Part shown: piece by piece, positions 1-7,315 of the stretch
How positions within the stretch are numbered: position 1 is the stretch's first letter
Layout of the letters: each line of letters starts with the position of its first letter
From: Methylorubrum aminovorans
GTDB lineage: Bacteria > Pseudomonadota > Alphaproteobacteria > Rhizobiales > Beijerinckiaceae
NCBI RefSeq assembly: GCF_022179725.1
Contig: NZ_BPRC01000034.1
Coordinates: 1-42,548 of the forward strand
DNA: 42,548 nt
Direction: 5' to 3'
The notes under the pieces: model-generated
Told to the model about the DNA's origin: nothing
The model's database searches: none
What the model saw: only the letters and a program-made list of their open reading frames with translations
Made by a program: the position numbers and the translations under genes

Positions 1-111
1 GTGCCCCTGCGACAGGCCGCCGAGTGAGGGGCTGCGGATTTTGCTTGAACCTGTAGCGACTACAGGTCGTAGGCTGCCGGTCAACTGACGAAAGGAGACA
101 CCATGGCGGAC
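1..111. repeat. Terminal direct repeat closing the circle
   Basis: Bases 1-111 are identical to 42438-42548. The repeat covers the end of the czcA-like gene, the MerR-type promoter and the first codons of the CDF gene. An exact overlap at both ends is what an assembler leaves on a circular molecule, so the real size is 42,437 bp. A true terminally redundant linear molecule is possible but less likely, given the plasmid origin and partition genes. Confidence 0.92.
45..75 (+). promoter_or_regulatory. MerR-family operator/promoter of the CDF exporter
   Basis: The operator ACCTGTAGCGACTACAGGT (49-67) is a perfect 8+3+8 inverted repeat between a TTGAAC -35 box (45-50) and a TAGGCT -10 box (70-75). 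The boxes are 19 bp apart, the overlong spacer typical of MerR-activated promoters. The downstream gene starts at 103. A nearly identical operator sits at 37321-37339 beside the plasmid's own MerR gene, which probably controls both. A second copy of this site is in the terminal repeat at 42482-42512. Confidence 0.85.
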
Positions 112-873
112 GCCTGCTGCGGCTCAAGCGCCGCTTCTCAAGCAAACTCCTGCTGCGGCACGCCCGCAGCTTTGACCCCCGTGCCGGAAGTCCCAAAGGC
201 CGTACCGGCCGCCAGCTGCGGCACGGGCGCAGACAGCGCCTGCGGCTGCTCCGGCGGTGTGCCGGTCTTCGACGGCGTGGACCCGCGCTATAAGCGGGTG
301 CTGTGGACCGTGATCGCCCTCAACGGGATCATGTTCGCGGTCGAGATGGTCATGGGCCACCTCGCCGGGTCACAAGCCCTGCAGGCGGACGCCCTGGATT
401 TTCTGGGGGATACGGTCACCTACGGGCTGAGCCTGGCGGTGATCGGTGCCAGCCTGCGGGCGCGGGCCACGGCGGCCCTGTTCAAGGGCCTGTCGCTGTC
501 GCTGATGGCGGTGTGGGTGCTGGGCTCGACGGTCTACCAGACCCTGATCCTGGGCGTGCCCCAGGCCGAGCTGATGGGCGGGATCGGCCTCCTGGCGCTG
601 GCCACCAACCTGACCAGCGTGATCTTGCTGATGCGCTACAAGGACGGCGACGCCAACGTGCGCTCGGTCTGGCTGTGCTCGCGCAACGACGCGATCGGCA
701 ACGTGGTCGTGATGATCGCCGCGCTGGGTGTCTGGGGCACGGCGACGGCCTGGCCCGATCTGGCGGTGGCCGCGATCATGGCCGCGATCTTCCTCACGTC
801 CTCGGTGCAGATCCTGCGGCAGGCGTGGGCGGAGTACCGCGAAGGCACCGCCCAGCCGGCGCCGGCCGAATAA
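103..873 (+). CDS. Cation diffusion facilitator-type metal exporter with Cys-rich N-terminus
   Basis: The 256-residue protein has about six membrane segments from residue 64 on and matches the short CDF-like cation transporters usually found beside MerR regulators. Metal-site positions are visible as ADALDFLGD (95-103) in the second helix and NDAIGN (195-200) in the fifth. The first 50 residues are Cys-rich (CC at 5-6 and 17-18, CGC at 47-49) and probably gather or sense metal at the cytoplasmic face. The long cytoplasmic C-terminal domain of CzcD is absent. The start is set by AAGGAG six bases upstream of ATG. On the circle it follows czcA by about 75 bp but has its own MerR-type promoter. 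The expected role is proton-driven export of Zn, Cd or Co from the cytoplasm; the metal is inferred. Confidence 0.85.
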   Translation: MADACCGSSAASQANSCCGTPAALTPVPEVPKAVPAASCGTGADSACGCSGGVPVFDGVDPRYKRVLWTVIALNGIMFAVEMVMGHLAGSQALQADALDFLGDTVTYGLSLAVIGASLRARATAALFKGLSLSLMAVWVLGSTVYQTLILGVPQAELMGGIGLLALATNLTSVILLMRYKDGDANVRSVWLCSRNDAIGNVVVMIAALGVWGTATAWPDLAVAAIMAAIFLTSSVQILRQAWAEYREGTAQPAPAE

Positions 874-882
874 CGCAGGGAA

Positions 883-905
883 GGGGGGCCGTGAGGCCCC
901 CTTTT
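883..905 (+). terminator. Rho-independent terminator after the CDF gene
   Basis: A 7-bp perfect stem, GGGGGCC (884-890) with GGCCCCC (895-901), has loop GTGA and is followed by TTTT. It lies 10 bp after the CDF stop codon and so ends the metal-export transcript. Confidence 0.8.
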
Positions 906-918
906 CGTGGAGGGGACT

Positions 919-1119
919 ATGCGCGCGACTGAAAGCGTCTGGCATCGCGAGCCCGGGCGGCGGCGGAAGGTCCGGCCGCACATCCGCGCGGCGGCGCAGA
1001 AAACGATGCTGTGGGCGCTGCTCGGGGTGCTCCTGCTCGGCAGCTGCGCCGGCCTTTGCCTTACCACACTGGGACACCAGGCGGCTCTGGTCCCCTACGC
1101 GGCGCAATCCGCGCGCTGA
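919..1119 (+). CDS. Small single-helix membrane protein, hypothetical
   Basis: The 66-residue reading frame has a basic N-terminal half (RRRKVRPHIR) followed by one hydrophobic segment, about residues 30-50, with three cysteines in or near it. ATG at 919 lies close behind a GGAGGGG stretch; an in-frame GTG at 907 is the alternative start. It begins just after the CDF terminator and would need its own promoter, which I could not identify. I do not recognise a family. The hydrophobic segment and the SD-like sequence favour a real gene, but chance open frames are common at this G+C. Confidence 0.35.
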   Translation: MRATESVWHREPGRRRKVRPHIRAAAQKTMLWALLGVLLLGSCAGLCLTTLGHQAALVPYAAQSAR

Positions 1120-1150
1120 CCCAGCATCAGGCACAAGAGGCTACGCAGAT

Positions 1151-1190
1151 GCCGGTACAGCGGCGTGCCACCTTGATTATGGTCGAACGG
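1151..1190 (-). pseudogene. Degenerate fragment of a second DUF411 gene end
   Basis: About 40 bases match the 3' end of the DUF411 gene (1602-1642) with roughly six mismatches and one gap. On the minus strand it still reads NQGGTPL, against YQGGTPL followed by a stop in the intact gene. It looks like what is left of a second, diverged DUF411 copy lost during rearrangement. The match is short, so the call is tentative. Confidence 0.4.
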
Positions 1191-1219
1191 GTGCGTTCGA
1201 CGCAGACCTGTTGTGAGCT

Positions 1220-1573
1220 TCAGCGCCGTCCGAGCCGCCGCCGGAGTTCGGCCCGGGCGCGCAGTTCAAGAGGAGCGAGGCGCACACGGCCCGTCACGGG
1301 AAGCAGGCGGCGGCTGGGCGGTACGGCCAGAACGTCGGCGATCGTTTCACGGTCGGGGTAGAGACTTTCCAGGGCCGAGCCGGGCAGGGTCGCCGCATCG
1401 AGCCGGTCGGCGAACGCGGTGGCGTGCAGGGCCTGCACGATTTCATCTTCAAGGATCAGGCCGGGCGCACAGCCCCGCAGGGTTTCGTCGTAGGCGGTTT
1501 TGAGCAGAGACGCTGTCCGGCCGGCAACCAGCGCGAGGCTGGCGGCGATGGCCCGCCCGTGGAGCCGAAGCAC
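1220..1573 (-). pseudogene. C-terminal remnant of a GNAT (CelD/BioF2-like) acetyltransferase
   Basis: The frame encodes 117 residues beginning LRLHGRAIAASLALVAGRT and continuing with KTAYDE and a CAPGLILEDEIV-like stretch. These resemble the conserved C-terminal part of CelD/BioF2-like acetyltransferases (a pattern like GRPIA...YKTAYDE...SPGLLLE). Intact members are around 350 residues or more, so the N-terminal two thirds are missing. The possible GTG start follows the DUF411 stop by about 34 bp with no good ribosome-binding site. It is probably a relic left at a junction; activity is not expected. The family assignment comes from motif resemblance only. Confidence 0.45.
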
Positions 1574-1606
1574 GTCGGCCCGGGCGGTCCCCGGTCCGGG
1601 GGCCGG

Positions 1607-2092
1607 TTACAGCGGCGTGCCGCCCTGATAGCGGGCGAACGGCCGCTGCAGCTCGGGACCGAACAGGATCACGTCGTAAGTGTCCGGCGGTACGCCGTCA
1701 GCCTCCATGCCCGGCGAGCCCACTGGCATGCCCGGAACGGCCAACCCAGTGCCCGGGGGCTTTTCTGCGAGCAGGCGCAGGATCGCCCCGGCGGGCACGT
1801 GCCCTTCGATCACGTAACCGCCAACCTGGGCGGTATGGCAGGACGCCAGGCTGCGCGGGACCCCAAGGCGGGCTTTGACGGGATTGACCGGCGCCTCAGT
1901 CACCTGGACTGGAAAGCCGGCCGCGCGGATGTGGGTGACCCAGGCTTCGCAGCAGCCGCAGCTGGGGTCCTTGGTTACCTGGATCTCCGGGAGCGGTTCG
2001 GCGGCGCGCAGGGGGGCGGCGAGCAGCAGGCCGCCCAGACCACTCAGGCCAGCCAGCACGCCACGGCGGCTCGGCAGCAGGTCCGCGTCCAT
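1607..2092 (-). CDS. DUF411 metal-binding protein, Tat-exported
   Basis: The 161-residue precursor begins with a twin-arginine signal (SRRGVLAG at 8-15, then a hydrophobic run and a signal-peptidase-like site near AAPLRAAE). The mature part carries the DUF411 hallmark DPSCGCCEAW (42-51), whose CGCC is the likely metal site, followed by the usual HIRAAGF segment. DUF411 proteins are found in copper and silver resistance clusters and are thought to bind copper in the periplasm; the exact role is unsettled. The start is set by GAGGAG six bases upstream of ATG. It is the last intact gene of a minus-strand set of exported copper proteins. Confidence 0.85.
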   Translation of the reverse strand: MDADLLPSRRGVLAGLSGLGGLLLAAPLRAAEPLPEIQVTKDPSCGCCEAWVTHIRAAGFPVQVTEAPVNPVKARLGVPRSLASCHTAQVGGYVIEGHVPAGAILRLLAEKPPGTGLAVPGMPVGSPGMEADGVPPDTYDVILFGPELQRPFARYQGGTPL

Positions 2093-2163
2093 CAGGGTCT
2101 CCTCAGATCAGCGTAGAGATGTGCGGTGCCCGGGCTGGCGGGTAGCCAGCCCGGGTAGGGGGC

Positions 2164-2361
2164 TCAGGCGCGGTGGCTCATGCGGCCGCCCATCTTGTCG
2201 CAGCAGCACCCGCCCTTCTTGCCCTTCATGTTCATCGCCATGGCGCCGCTCTTGGCGCACATGCCGGCCTTGCCCTTCCCACCACCGCAGCAGCTCATCG
2301 CCATGGCCGGCGCGGCGCTGAGCAGCATCACGGCACTGGCTGCAAGAACGAGACGCTTCAT
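2164..2361 (-). CDS. Small exported Cys/Met-rich peptide, probable copper binder
   Basis: The precursor is 65 residues with a clear signal peptide (KRLVLAASAVMLLSAAPAMA). The mature peptide of about 44 residues contains SCCGGGKGK, a Met-rich middle (GAMAMNMKGK) and GGCCCDKMGG, six cysteines in all. GGAGG lies five bases before ATG. No named family is recognised. The composition and position between DUF411 and DUF305 genes suggest periplasmic Cu(I)/Ag(I) sequestration, by inference. Confidence 0.7.
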   Translation of the reverse strand: MKRLVLAASAVMLLSAAPAMAMSCCGGGKGKAGMCAKSGAMAMNMKGKKGGCCCDKMGGRMSHRA

Positions 2362-2374
2362 TGTTTCCTCCCAT

Positions 2375-2399
2375 GAAAAGCCAGGCCGTGAGGCCCCGG
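2375..2399 (-). terminator. Possible terminator after the DUF305 membrane gene
   Basis: Read on the minus strand, an imperfect GC-rich stem with loop TCAC is followed by CTTTTC, about 75 bp after the stop of the gene ending at 2476. Only four base pairs at the top of the stem are unbroken, so it is weaker than the other terminators here. Confidence 0.4.
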
Positions 2400-2475
2400 C
2401 GGTACTCCGGCCGACAGGCCGAATGACAGGGCTGTCCCAGGCCTCTTGGGAGGCCTGCGGACGTCGGGCGCGTGA

Positions 2476-2991
2476 CTACTGCAGCGGCGGCGGCGGGGCG
2501 CCGCGCTTGCGGTAGGACTGCAGGTCCGGGGCGTTGTCGGCTGGCGGCTTTGCCTCCAGGTCGGTGATCAGGGCTTTCATTTCGCCGATCTCTTTGACCT
2601 GCGCCTCAATGATCTTGTCGGCTAGCTCACGCACGCGGGGGTCTTTGATGTGCGCCCGCTCGCTGGTCATGATGGCGATCGAGTGGTGCGGGATCATCGC
2701 TTTCATGTAAGCCACGTCACCGACGGTTTCCTGGCTGCGGACCAGCCACAGCGCCCCGGCAAAGACCACGACGCTGCCGGCGAGGATCGCGATGTTGGCG
2801 GCCCGCACCTTGTACATCGCCCACATGAAGCCGAGCATGATGACCGCCATCGTCGCGCCCATGACGAGCGCCATCCACATGCGGGTCTGGCTGAAGAACA
2901 CGTGCTCCAGCGCGTAGGTGTTCAGGTACATCAGGCCGAACATCACCACCGTGGAGGTGGCGATCATCGCGGCGAAGCGTGCGTAGCTCAT
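2476..2991 (-). CDS. Membrane-anchored DUF305 protein
   Basis: The 171-residue protein has three hydrophobic helices (about 7-28, 38-59 and 66-84) followed by a DUF305 domain. The diagnostic MIPHHSIAIM lies at 99-108 and a helix rich in acidic residues ends near 150. DUF305 domains bind copper or other metals through His and Met residues and often sit in copper clusters. Here the domain would face the periplasm, held to the inner membrane. The MIPHHQGAI core of the other two copies on this plasmid is altered to MIPHHSIAI. It lies 22 bp downstream of the copper ATPase and is probably co-transcribed with it. Confidence 0.85.
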   Translation of the reverse strand: MSYARFAAMIATSTVVMFGLMYLNTYALEHVFFSQTRMWMALVMGATMAVIMLGFMWAMYKVRAANIAILAGSVVVFAGALWLVRSQETVGDVAYMKAMIPHHSIAIMTSERAHIKDPRVRELADKIIEAQVKEIGEMKALITDLEAKPPADNAPDLQSYRKRGAPPPPLQ

Positions 2992-3013
2992 GGGTCGGTC
3001 TCTTTAATGCGGG

Positions 3014-5401
3014 TCAGAGCGTGGTCGTGCGCAGGCGCAGCGCGTTGCCGATCACACTGACTGAGGAGAGGGCCATCGCCGCCGCTGCGATGACCGGCGA
3101 GAGCAGGATGCCGAGGAACGGGTAGAGCACCCCGGCCGCCACCGGCACGCCGGCGGCGTTGTAGATGAACGCGAAAAACAGGTTCTGGCGGATGTTGCCC
3201 ATCGTGGCGCGCGACAGCCGCCGGGCACGCACGATCCCCATCAGGTCGCCCTTGAGCAGGGTCACGCCGGCGCTTTCGATCGCCACGTCGGTCCCGCTGC
3301 CCATGGCGATCCCGACGTCGGCGGCTGCCAGGGCCGGGGCGTCGTTGACCCCGTCACCGGCCATCGCCACCACCTGCCCGGCGGCTTGGTGGGCTTTGAC
3401 AACGGCGCTCTTCTGATCGGGCAGCACCTCGGCCTCGACCTCATCGATGCCGAGCTTGCGAGCCACGGCCTGGGCCGTGGTGCGGTTGTCGCCGGTCAGC
3501 ATGACCACGCGGATGCCCTCGGTGCGCAAGGCCTGCAGGGCCTCAGGCGTGGTGGCCTTAATCGGATCGGCGATCGCAATCACGCCGGCCACGCGGTCGT
3601 CCATGCTCATGAAAATCGCGGTGGCGCCGTCCTGGCGCAGCGCCTCCGCCGCCGGATCGAGCGCCGCGGTATCGATCCCGGCCTCGGCCAGGAATTTGGC
3701 GTTGCCGAGCCGCACGCGCCGCCCGTCCACGGTGCCCTCGGCCCCGCGGCCAGTCGGGCTGTCGAAGTCGCTGACCGGGGCCAGGGCAAGGCCCTGAGCC
3801 TCGGCTGCCGCCACAATCGCCAGGGCCAGGGGGTGCTCGCTGGCGCGCTCGACGCTGGCCGCCAGGCGCAGGAGTTCGGCCTCGTTGAACCCGTCCGCCG
3901 GCCGGATCGCGGTCACGGCCGGCTTGCCCTCGGTCAGGGTGCCGGTTTTATCGACCACCAGCGTGGAGACCTTTTCCAGCCGCTCCAGCGCCTCGGCGTT
4001 CTTGATCAGCACACCGGCCTGGGCGCCGCGACCGACGCCAACCATGATCGACATCGGCGTGGCCAGCCCCAGGGCACACGGGCAGGCGATGATCAGCACC
4101 GCCACCGCCGCCAGCAGGCCGTAGGTCAGCCGCGGTTCCGGGCCGACCGCGAACCAGGCCACGAACGCGAGCACGGCCACCGCGATCACCGCCGGCACAA
4201 ACCAGCCGGCGACCTGGTCGGCCAGGCGCTGGATCGGCGCGCGGCTGCGCTGGGCATCGGCGACCAGCTGAACGATGCGCGCCAGCATGGTGTCGCGGCC
4301 GACCTTTTGCGCCTCGATCACCAGCGCTCCGCTCTGGTTGAGGCTGCCGCCGATCACGGCGGCGCCGACGTCCTTGCGCACCGGCATCGCCTCGCCGGTG
4401 ACCAGGGCCTCATCGATCGAAGAACGGCCGTCGACCACGACGCCGTCGACCGGGACCTTTTCGCCGGGGCGCACGCGCAGGCGGTCACCGACCTGCACGG
4501 CATCGAGCTGGATTTCCTCGTCAGTGCCGTCGGCGCGCAGGCGGCGGGCGGTTTTCGGGGCAAGGTCCAGGAGCGCGCGCAGGGCGCCGCTGGTGCTCTC
4601 GCGGGCGCGCAGCTCCAGCACCTGGCCGAGGAGCACCAGCACGGTGATCACCGCGGCCGCCTCGAAATACGCCGGCACGGCACCGTCATGGCCGCGCAGC
4701 GCCGCCGGGAACACCCCCGGCAGGACGGTGGCGACCACGCTGTAAAGCCAGGCCACCCCGGTGCCCATGGCGACCAGGGTGAACATATTGAGGTTGCGGC
4801 TGGTCACGGAGTGCCAGGCGCGCACGAAGAACGGCGCACCGGCCCACAGCACCACGGGCGTGGCCAGCACCAGCTGCAGCCAGTTGCTGTTCTGCTGGCC
4901 GAGCCGTTCGGTCAGGCCGGTCAGGTGGCCGCCCATTTCCAGCACGAACACGGGCAGGGTCAGGACCAGGCCAACCCAGAACCGGCGGGTCATGTCGACC
5001 AGCTCGTCGCTTGGTCCGGTGTCGGCGCCGATCACCGCGGGCTCCAGCCCCATGCCGCAGATCGGGCAGGCGCCCGGGCCGACCTGGCGCACCTCCGGAT
5101 GCATCGGGCAGGTGTAGATCGTCCCCTCCGGCACCGCCTCGGCCTTGGCCGCGGCGCTGGCCGGATCGAGGTAGCGGGCCGGGTCGGCCTCGAACTTGGT
5201 GCGGCAGCCGTTCGAGCAGAAATAATACGGGTGGCCGTTGTGCTCGGCCCGGTGCTTGGCGGTGTGCGGATCGACGCTCATCCCGCAGACCGGGTCCTTG
5301 ACTGTCTGCGCGTCACCCCCGGCCTCCGCGGTGCCGTGGCTGCAGCCGCCGTGCGCCCCATGGGCATGGCCGTGGTGGTGGTCGTGCTCGGCGTTGCTCA
5401 T
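3014..5401 (-). CDS. copA: Copper-translocating P1B-type ATPase with YHS and HMBD domains
   Basis: The 795-residue ATPase pumps Cu(I)/Ag(I) out of the cytoplasm. In order it has a His-rich start (8-22), a YHS-type domain (KDPVCGMSV at 35-43, FCSNGC at 61-66), a heavy-metal-binding domain (YTCPMHPEV at 96-104, CPICGMGLEP at 112-121), then the membrane and catalytic core. TGEAMP lies at 335-340, the transmembrane CPC at 440-442 and the phosphorylated Asp484 in DKTGTLT; SEHPLA, MLTGDN and GDGVNDAPAL follow. No classical CxxC HMA domain is present, as in SilP/CopP-like relatives. ATG at 5401 is chosen over a longer in-frame start because AGGAGGGG precedes it by six bases. A CueR-type promoter lies directly upstream. 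Confidence 0.95.
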   Translation of the reverse strand: MSNAEHDHHHGHAHGAHGGCSHGTAEAGGDAQTVKDPVCGMSVDPHTAKHRAEHNGHPYYFCSNGCRTKFEADPARYLDPASAAAKAEAVPEGTIYTCPMHPEVRQVGPGACPICGMGLEPAVIGADTGPSDELVDMTRRFWVGLVLTLPVFVLEMGGHLTGLTERLGQQNSNWLQLVLATPVVLWAGAPFFVRAWHSVTSRNLNMFTLVAMGTGVAWLYSVVATVLPGVFPAALRGHDGAVPAYFEAAAVITVLVLLGQVLELRARESTSGALRALLDLAPKTARRLRADGTDEEIQLDAVQVGDRLRVRPGEKVPVDGVVVDGRSSIDEALVTGEAMPVRKDVGAAVIGGSLNQSGALVIEAQKVGRDTMLARIVQLVADAQRSRAPIQRLADQVAGWFVPAVIAVAVLAFVAWFAVGPEPRLTYGLLAAVAVLIIACPCALGLATPMSIMVGVGRGAQAGVLIKNAEALERLEKVSTLVVDKTGTLTEGKPAVTAIRPADGFNEAELLRLAASVERASEHPLALAIVAAAEAQGLALAPVSDFDSPTGRGAEGTVDGRRVRLGNAKFLAEAGIDTAALDPAAEALRQDGATAIFMSMDDRVAGVIAIADPIKATTPEALQALRTEGIRVVMLTGDNRTTAQAVARKLGIDEVEAEVLPDQKSAVVKAHQAAGQVVAMAGDGVNDAPALAAADVGIAMGSGTDVAIESAGVTLLKGDLMGIVRARRLSRATMGNIRQNLFFAFIYNAAGVPVAAGVLYPFLGILLSPVIAAAAMALSSVSVIGNALRLRTTTL

Positions 5402-5431
5402 GGGCGACCCCTCCTGTGTGTCGCGCCCGGC

Positions 5432-5462
5432 ACCCTGCACCTTCCCATCATGGGAGGGTCAA
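5432..5462 (-). promoter_or_regulatory. CueR-type copper-responsive promoter of the ATPase gene
   Basis: Read on the minus strand, TTGACC (-35, 5462-5457) and CAGGGT (-10, 5437-5432) are 19 bp apart. Between them is the dyad formed by CTTCCCAT and ATGGGAGGG (plus strand 5441-5458), centred in the spacer. This matches CueR operators (an ACCTTCC...GGAAGGT pattern), which activate copA genes on Cu(I). No CueR gene is on this plasmid, so a chromosomal CueR is the likely activator. Confidence 0.75.
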
Positions 5463-5524
5463 CAGGGTGCCGACCCGGGCCTGGAGGCACGGTGGCATCC
5501 CGGCCCGGGCGGTGATCCCGGGGC

Positions 5525-5758
5525 TTAGTGCTTGCTGCCATCCGAGTGCTGGTGCGGCTTGGCGCTGTGGCCCGACGCGGTGCTCTCGGGAGCGTTCTTG
5601 GCGTGATCGGCGCCGTGCGAGGGGCCGCCGGCGGTGTTGCCGCGGCTGGGCGTCGGCTGGGTTTGCTGCTCGGCGTTGGCGTTGCCCTGGTCGTCCGCCA
5701 GGGCGGGCAGGGCAGCAAAGGTCAGCAGGGCCGCAGCCGTCAGGGCCTTGAGGGTCAT
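5525..5758 (-). CDS. Small exported His-rich protein, hypothetical
   Basis: The precursor is 77 residues with a signal peptide (LKALTAAALLTFAALPALA). The mature part is polar and low in complexity, with many Gln, Ser and Gly residues and seven His toward the C-terminus (AKPHQHSDGSKH). ATG at 5758 is chosen for the signal peptide; a TTG 33 bases upstream is less likely. No domain is recognised. Its place inside the copper cluster suggests weak periplasmic metal buffering, by inference. Confidence 0.6.
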   Translation of the reverse strand: MTLKALTAAALLTFAALPALADDQGNANAEQQTQPTPSRGNTAGGPSHGADHAKNAPESTASGHSAKPHQHSDGSKH

Positions 5759-5838
5759 GATCGTAAATCCTGTGTGTTGGAGAGCGGTCAACCCGCCATC
5801 GTGCGGCAGGTTTTGAGACAGCGGCGGCAGCGGACGGC

Positions 5839-6324
5839 CTACTGCTGGCCTTCCTTCTTGGCGTTCTTATCGAGCCAGGCAGTGAGCTCCTTGATGCTCT
5901 GCTCCTGCTCCTTGATGGTCTTCTCGGCCAGGCGCTTGCTCTCGGGATTATCGGCGCCCTTGAGGCCGGCGCGGGCCATGTCGATCGCCCCTTGGTGGTG
6001 CGGAATCATCGCGCAGATCCAGGCCACATCCGGATCGCCAGCCATCATGCCCTGCATCATCGGGCCGTTCATGCTCATCATGGCCTGCTGCAGACCCTTC
6101 TGGGTCTCGGACATCTGACCGCTGCCCATGCTCTGCATGGCCTGAGACATGTGGCTCTGCATGTCCTTCATCCCACCGTCCTTGCCGCTGACGGCAGCCT
6201 TGCAGGCCTCCGGCAGCTTGACGGCCGAGCCGGCCATGCTGCCGTGGTCGTGATCGCCAGCCAGGGCGGTTCCGGTCAGGCCGAGGGCCAGCGGCAGGGC
6301 GAGAGCGAGAGTTCTCAAGGTCAT
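5839..6324 (-). CDS. Periplasmic DUF305 protein
   Basis: The 161-residue protein has a signal peptide (1-22, ending TALA) and then GDHDHGSM. A Met-rich helix around 53-93 contains repeated MQSHMSQAMQSM-like and MMSMNGPMMQGMM-like stretches. The DUF305 signature MIPHHQGAIDMA spans 106-117. The Met-rich part is typical of Cu(I)-binding periplasmic proteins. AGGAGG lies eight bases before ATG, which selects this start over an open frame extending a further 84 codons. It is separated from the upstream Csp-like gene by a terminator-like hairpin. Confidence 0.88.
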   Translation of the reverse strand: MTLRTLALALPLALGLTGTALAGDHDHGSMAGSAVKLPEACKAAVSGKDGGMKDMQSHMSQAMQSMGSGQMSETQKGLQQAMMSMNGPMMQGMMAGDPDVAWICAMIPHHQGAIDMARAGLKGADNPESKRLAEKTIKEQEQSIKELTAWLDKNAKKEGQQ

Positions 6325-6346
6325 CGGGTTTTCCTCCTTCGGTTCA

Positions 6347-6381
6347 GCAAAAGGGCGGACCGTGAGGACCACGGTCTGCCC
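6347..6381 (-). terminator. Rho-independent terminator after the Csp-like gene
   Basis: On the minus strand, a 10-bp stem with one mismatch (plus-strand arms 6353-6362 and 6372-6381) is followed by TTTTGCT. It begins 8 bp after the stop codon at 6389. Some transcripts may read through into the DUF305 gene. Confidence 0.7.
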
Positions 6382-6388
6382 TGGGGTC

Positions 6389-6721
6389 TCAGCCGGCCAT
6401 CTTGCGGCAGGTCTCGGCACAGCGGCGGCACTGGTCGACACAGTCCTGCATGTCGCCGACCTGCTCACAGCTCTTGGCGCAGGCCTCACACACCTCGGCG
6501 CAGGCGCGGCAGGTGTGTTTGTGCGCAGGGGTGCCGAGCAGCATGAAATGCGCGCTGGTCCGGCAGATTTCGGCACAGGCCAGCATCAGCCGGAAGTGCT
6601 CCGGCTCGGTGTGCTTGCCGCCGGCTGGCAGGCAGTGGTTGGACGCCATGCCCAGGCAGGTCTGGTAGCAGCGCAGGCACTCATCGATGCAGCTCTGCAT
6701 CTCAGCGGACATCTGGTGCAT
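6389..6721 (-). CDS. Four-helix-bundle copper storage protein (Csp3-like)
   Basis: The 110-residue protein has 16 cysteines placed every three to four residues along four predicted helices (QSCIDECLRC, LACAEIC, CRACAEVCEAC, QDCVDQCRRC). This is the pattern of Csp proteins, in which Cys side chains line a bundle core filled with Cu(I). No signal peptide is visible, so it should be cytosolic like Csp3 rather than exported like Csp1. The start at 6721 has AGGAG seven bases upstream; a longer open frame adds 29 codons without a better ribosome site. With the ATPase it gives both storage and export of cytosolic copper. Confidence 0.85.
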   Translation of the reverse strand: MHQMSAEMQSCIDECLRCYQTCLGMASNHCLPAGGKHTEPEHFRLMLACAEICRTSAHFMLLGTPAHKHTCRACAEVCEACAKSCEQVGDMQDCVDQCRRCAETCRKMAG

Positions 6722-6898
6722 AGAATTTCTCCTGTTTTGTTCAGGTTCTTCGGACGCAGCTGGAGAACAGATGCAGTGTATACCGCAACTGACCCGACAT
6801 CGCCTCAATCATCAACGGGCTGATCCCGGCCCGGTTCAGATTTTTTTACTCAAGAACCCGTTATAAAGAGCAGGATCGCGCTGCCCAGACCAAGCCAA

Positions 6899-7288
6899 TT
6901 ACTTGGCCGCGCCCTTGCCCTTGAGGAACGCCTGCATCTGGCTGATCTCGACCTCCTGGGCCTTGATGATTTCCTCGGCGAGCTTGCGGATCTCGGGATC
7001 CTTCGAGTGCTGCAGGGCCACCTTGGCCATGCCGATCGCGCCCTGATGGTGAGGGATCATGCCGCGCACGAAATCGACGTCGACGTCGTTCGTGTAGCGA
7101 ATGTCCATGTCGCGGTGCATGTCGGCGTTGACGTCCCGAAACGCCTTGGTCGCCGGGCTGTCCGTCTTGGCGGTCGCGCTCGCGGCGCCATGACCGGCAT
7201 GGTCGTTGTGGTTCATGTCATGGGCCTGGGCCACGGCGGTGCCGCTGAGCAGGAGGGCCAGCGCGCAGGCGGAGAAGGTGAGTTTCAT
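6899..7288 (-). CDS. Periplasmic DUF305 protein (short form)
   Basis: The 129-residue protein has a signal peptide (1-22, ending AVAQA), a His/Met-containing linker (HDMNHNDHAGHG) and a compact DUF305 domain with MIPHHQGAIGMA at 77-88. It lacks the Met-rich helix of its neighbour at 5839-6324, so the two are diverged paralogues. It lies 27 bp downstream of the small periplasmic gene at 7316-7684, probably the tail of the RND operon. The 177 bp after it, up to the Csp start, are less G+C-rich and should hold the Csp promoter, with TATACA near 6777-6782 as a possible -10 box. Confidence 0.87.
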   Translation of the reverse strand: MKLTFSACALALLLSGTAVAQAHDMNHNDHAGHGAASATAKTDSPATKAFRDVNADMHRDMDIRYTNDVDVDFVRGMIPHHQGAIGMAKVALQHSKDPEIRKLAEEIIKAQEVEISQMQAFLKGKGAAK

Positions 7289-7315
7289 AGGATTTTTCCC
7301 TTTTATTGCTTATGG

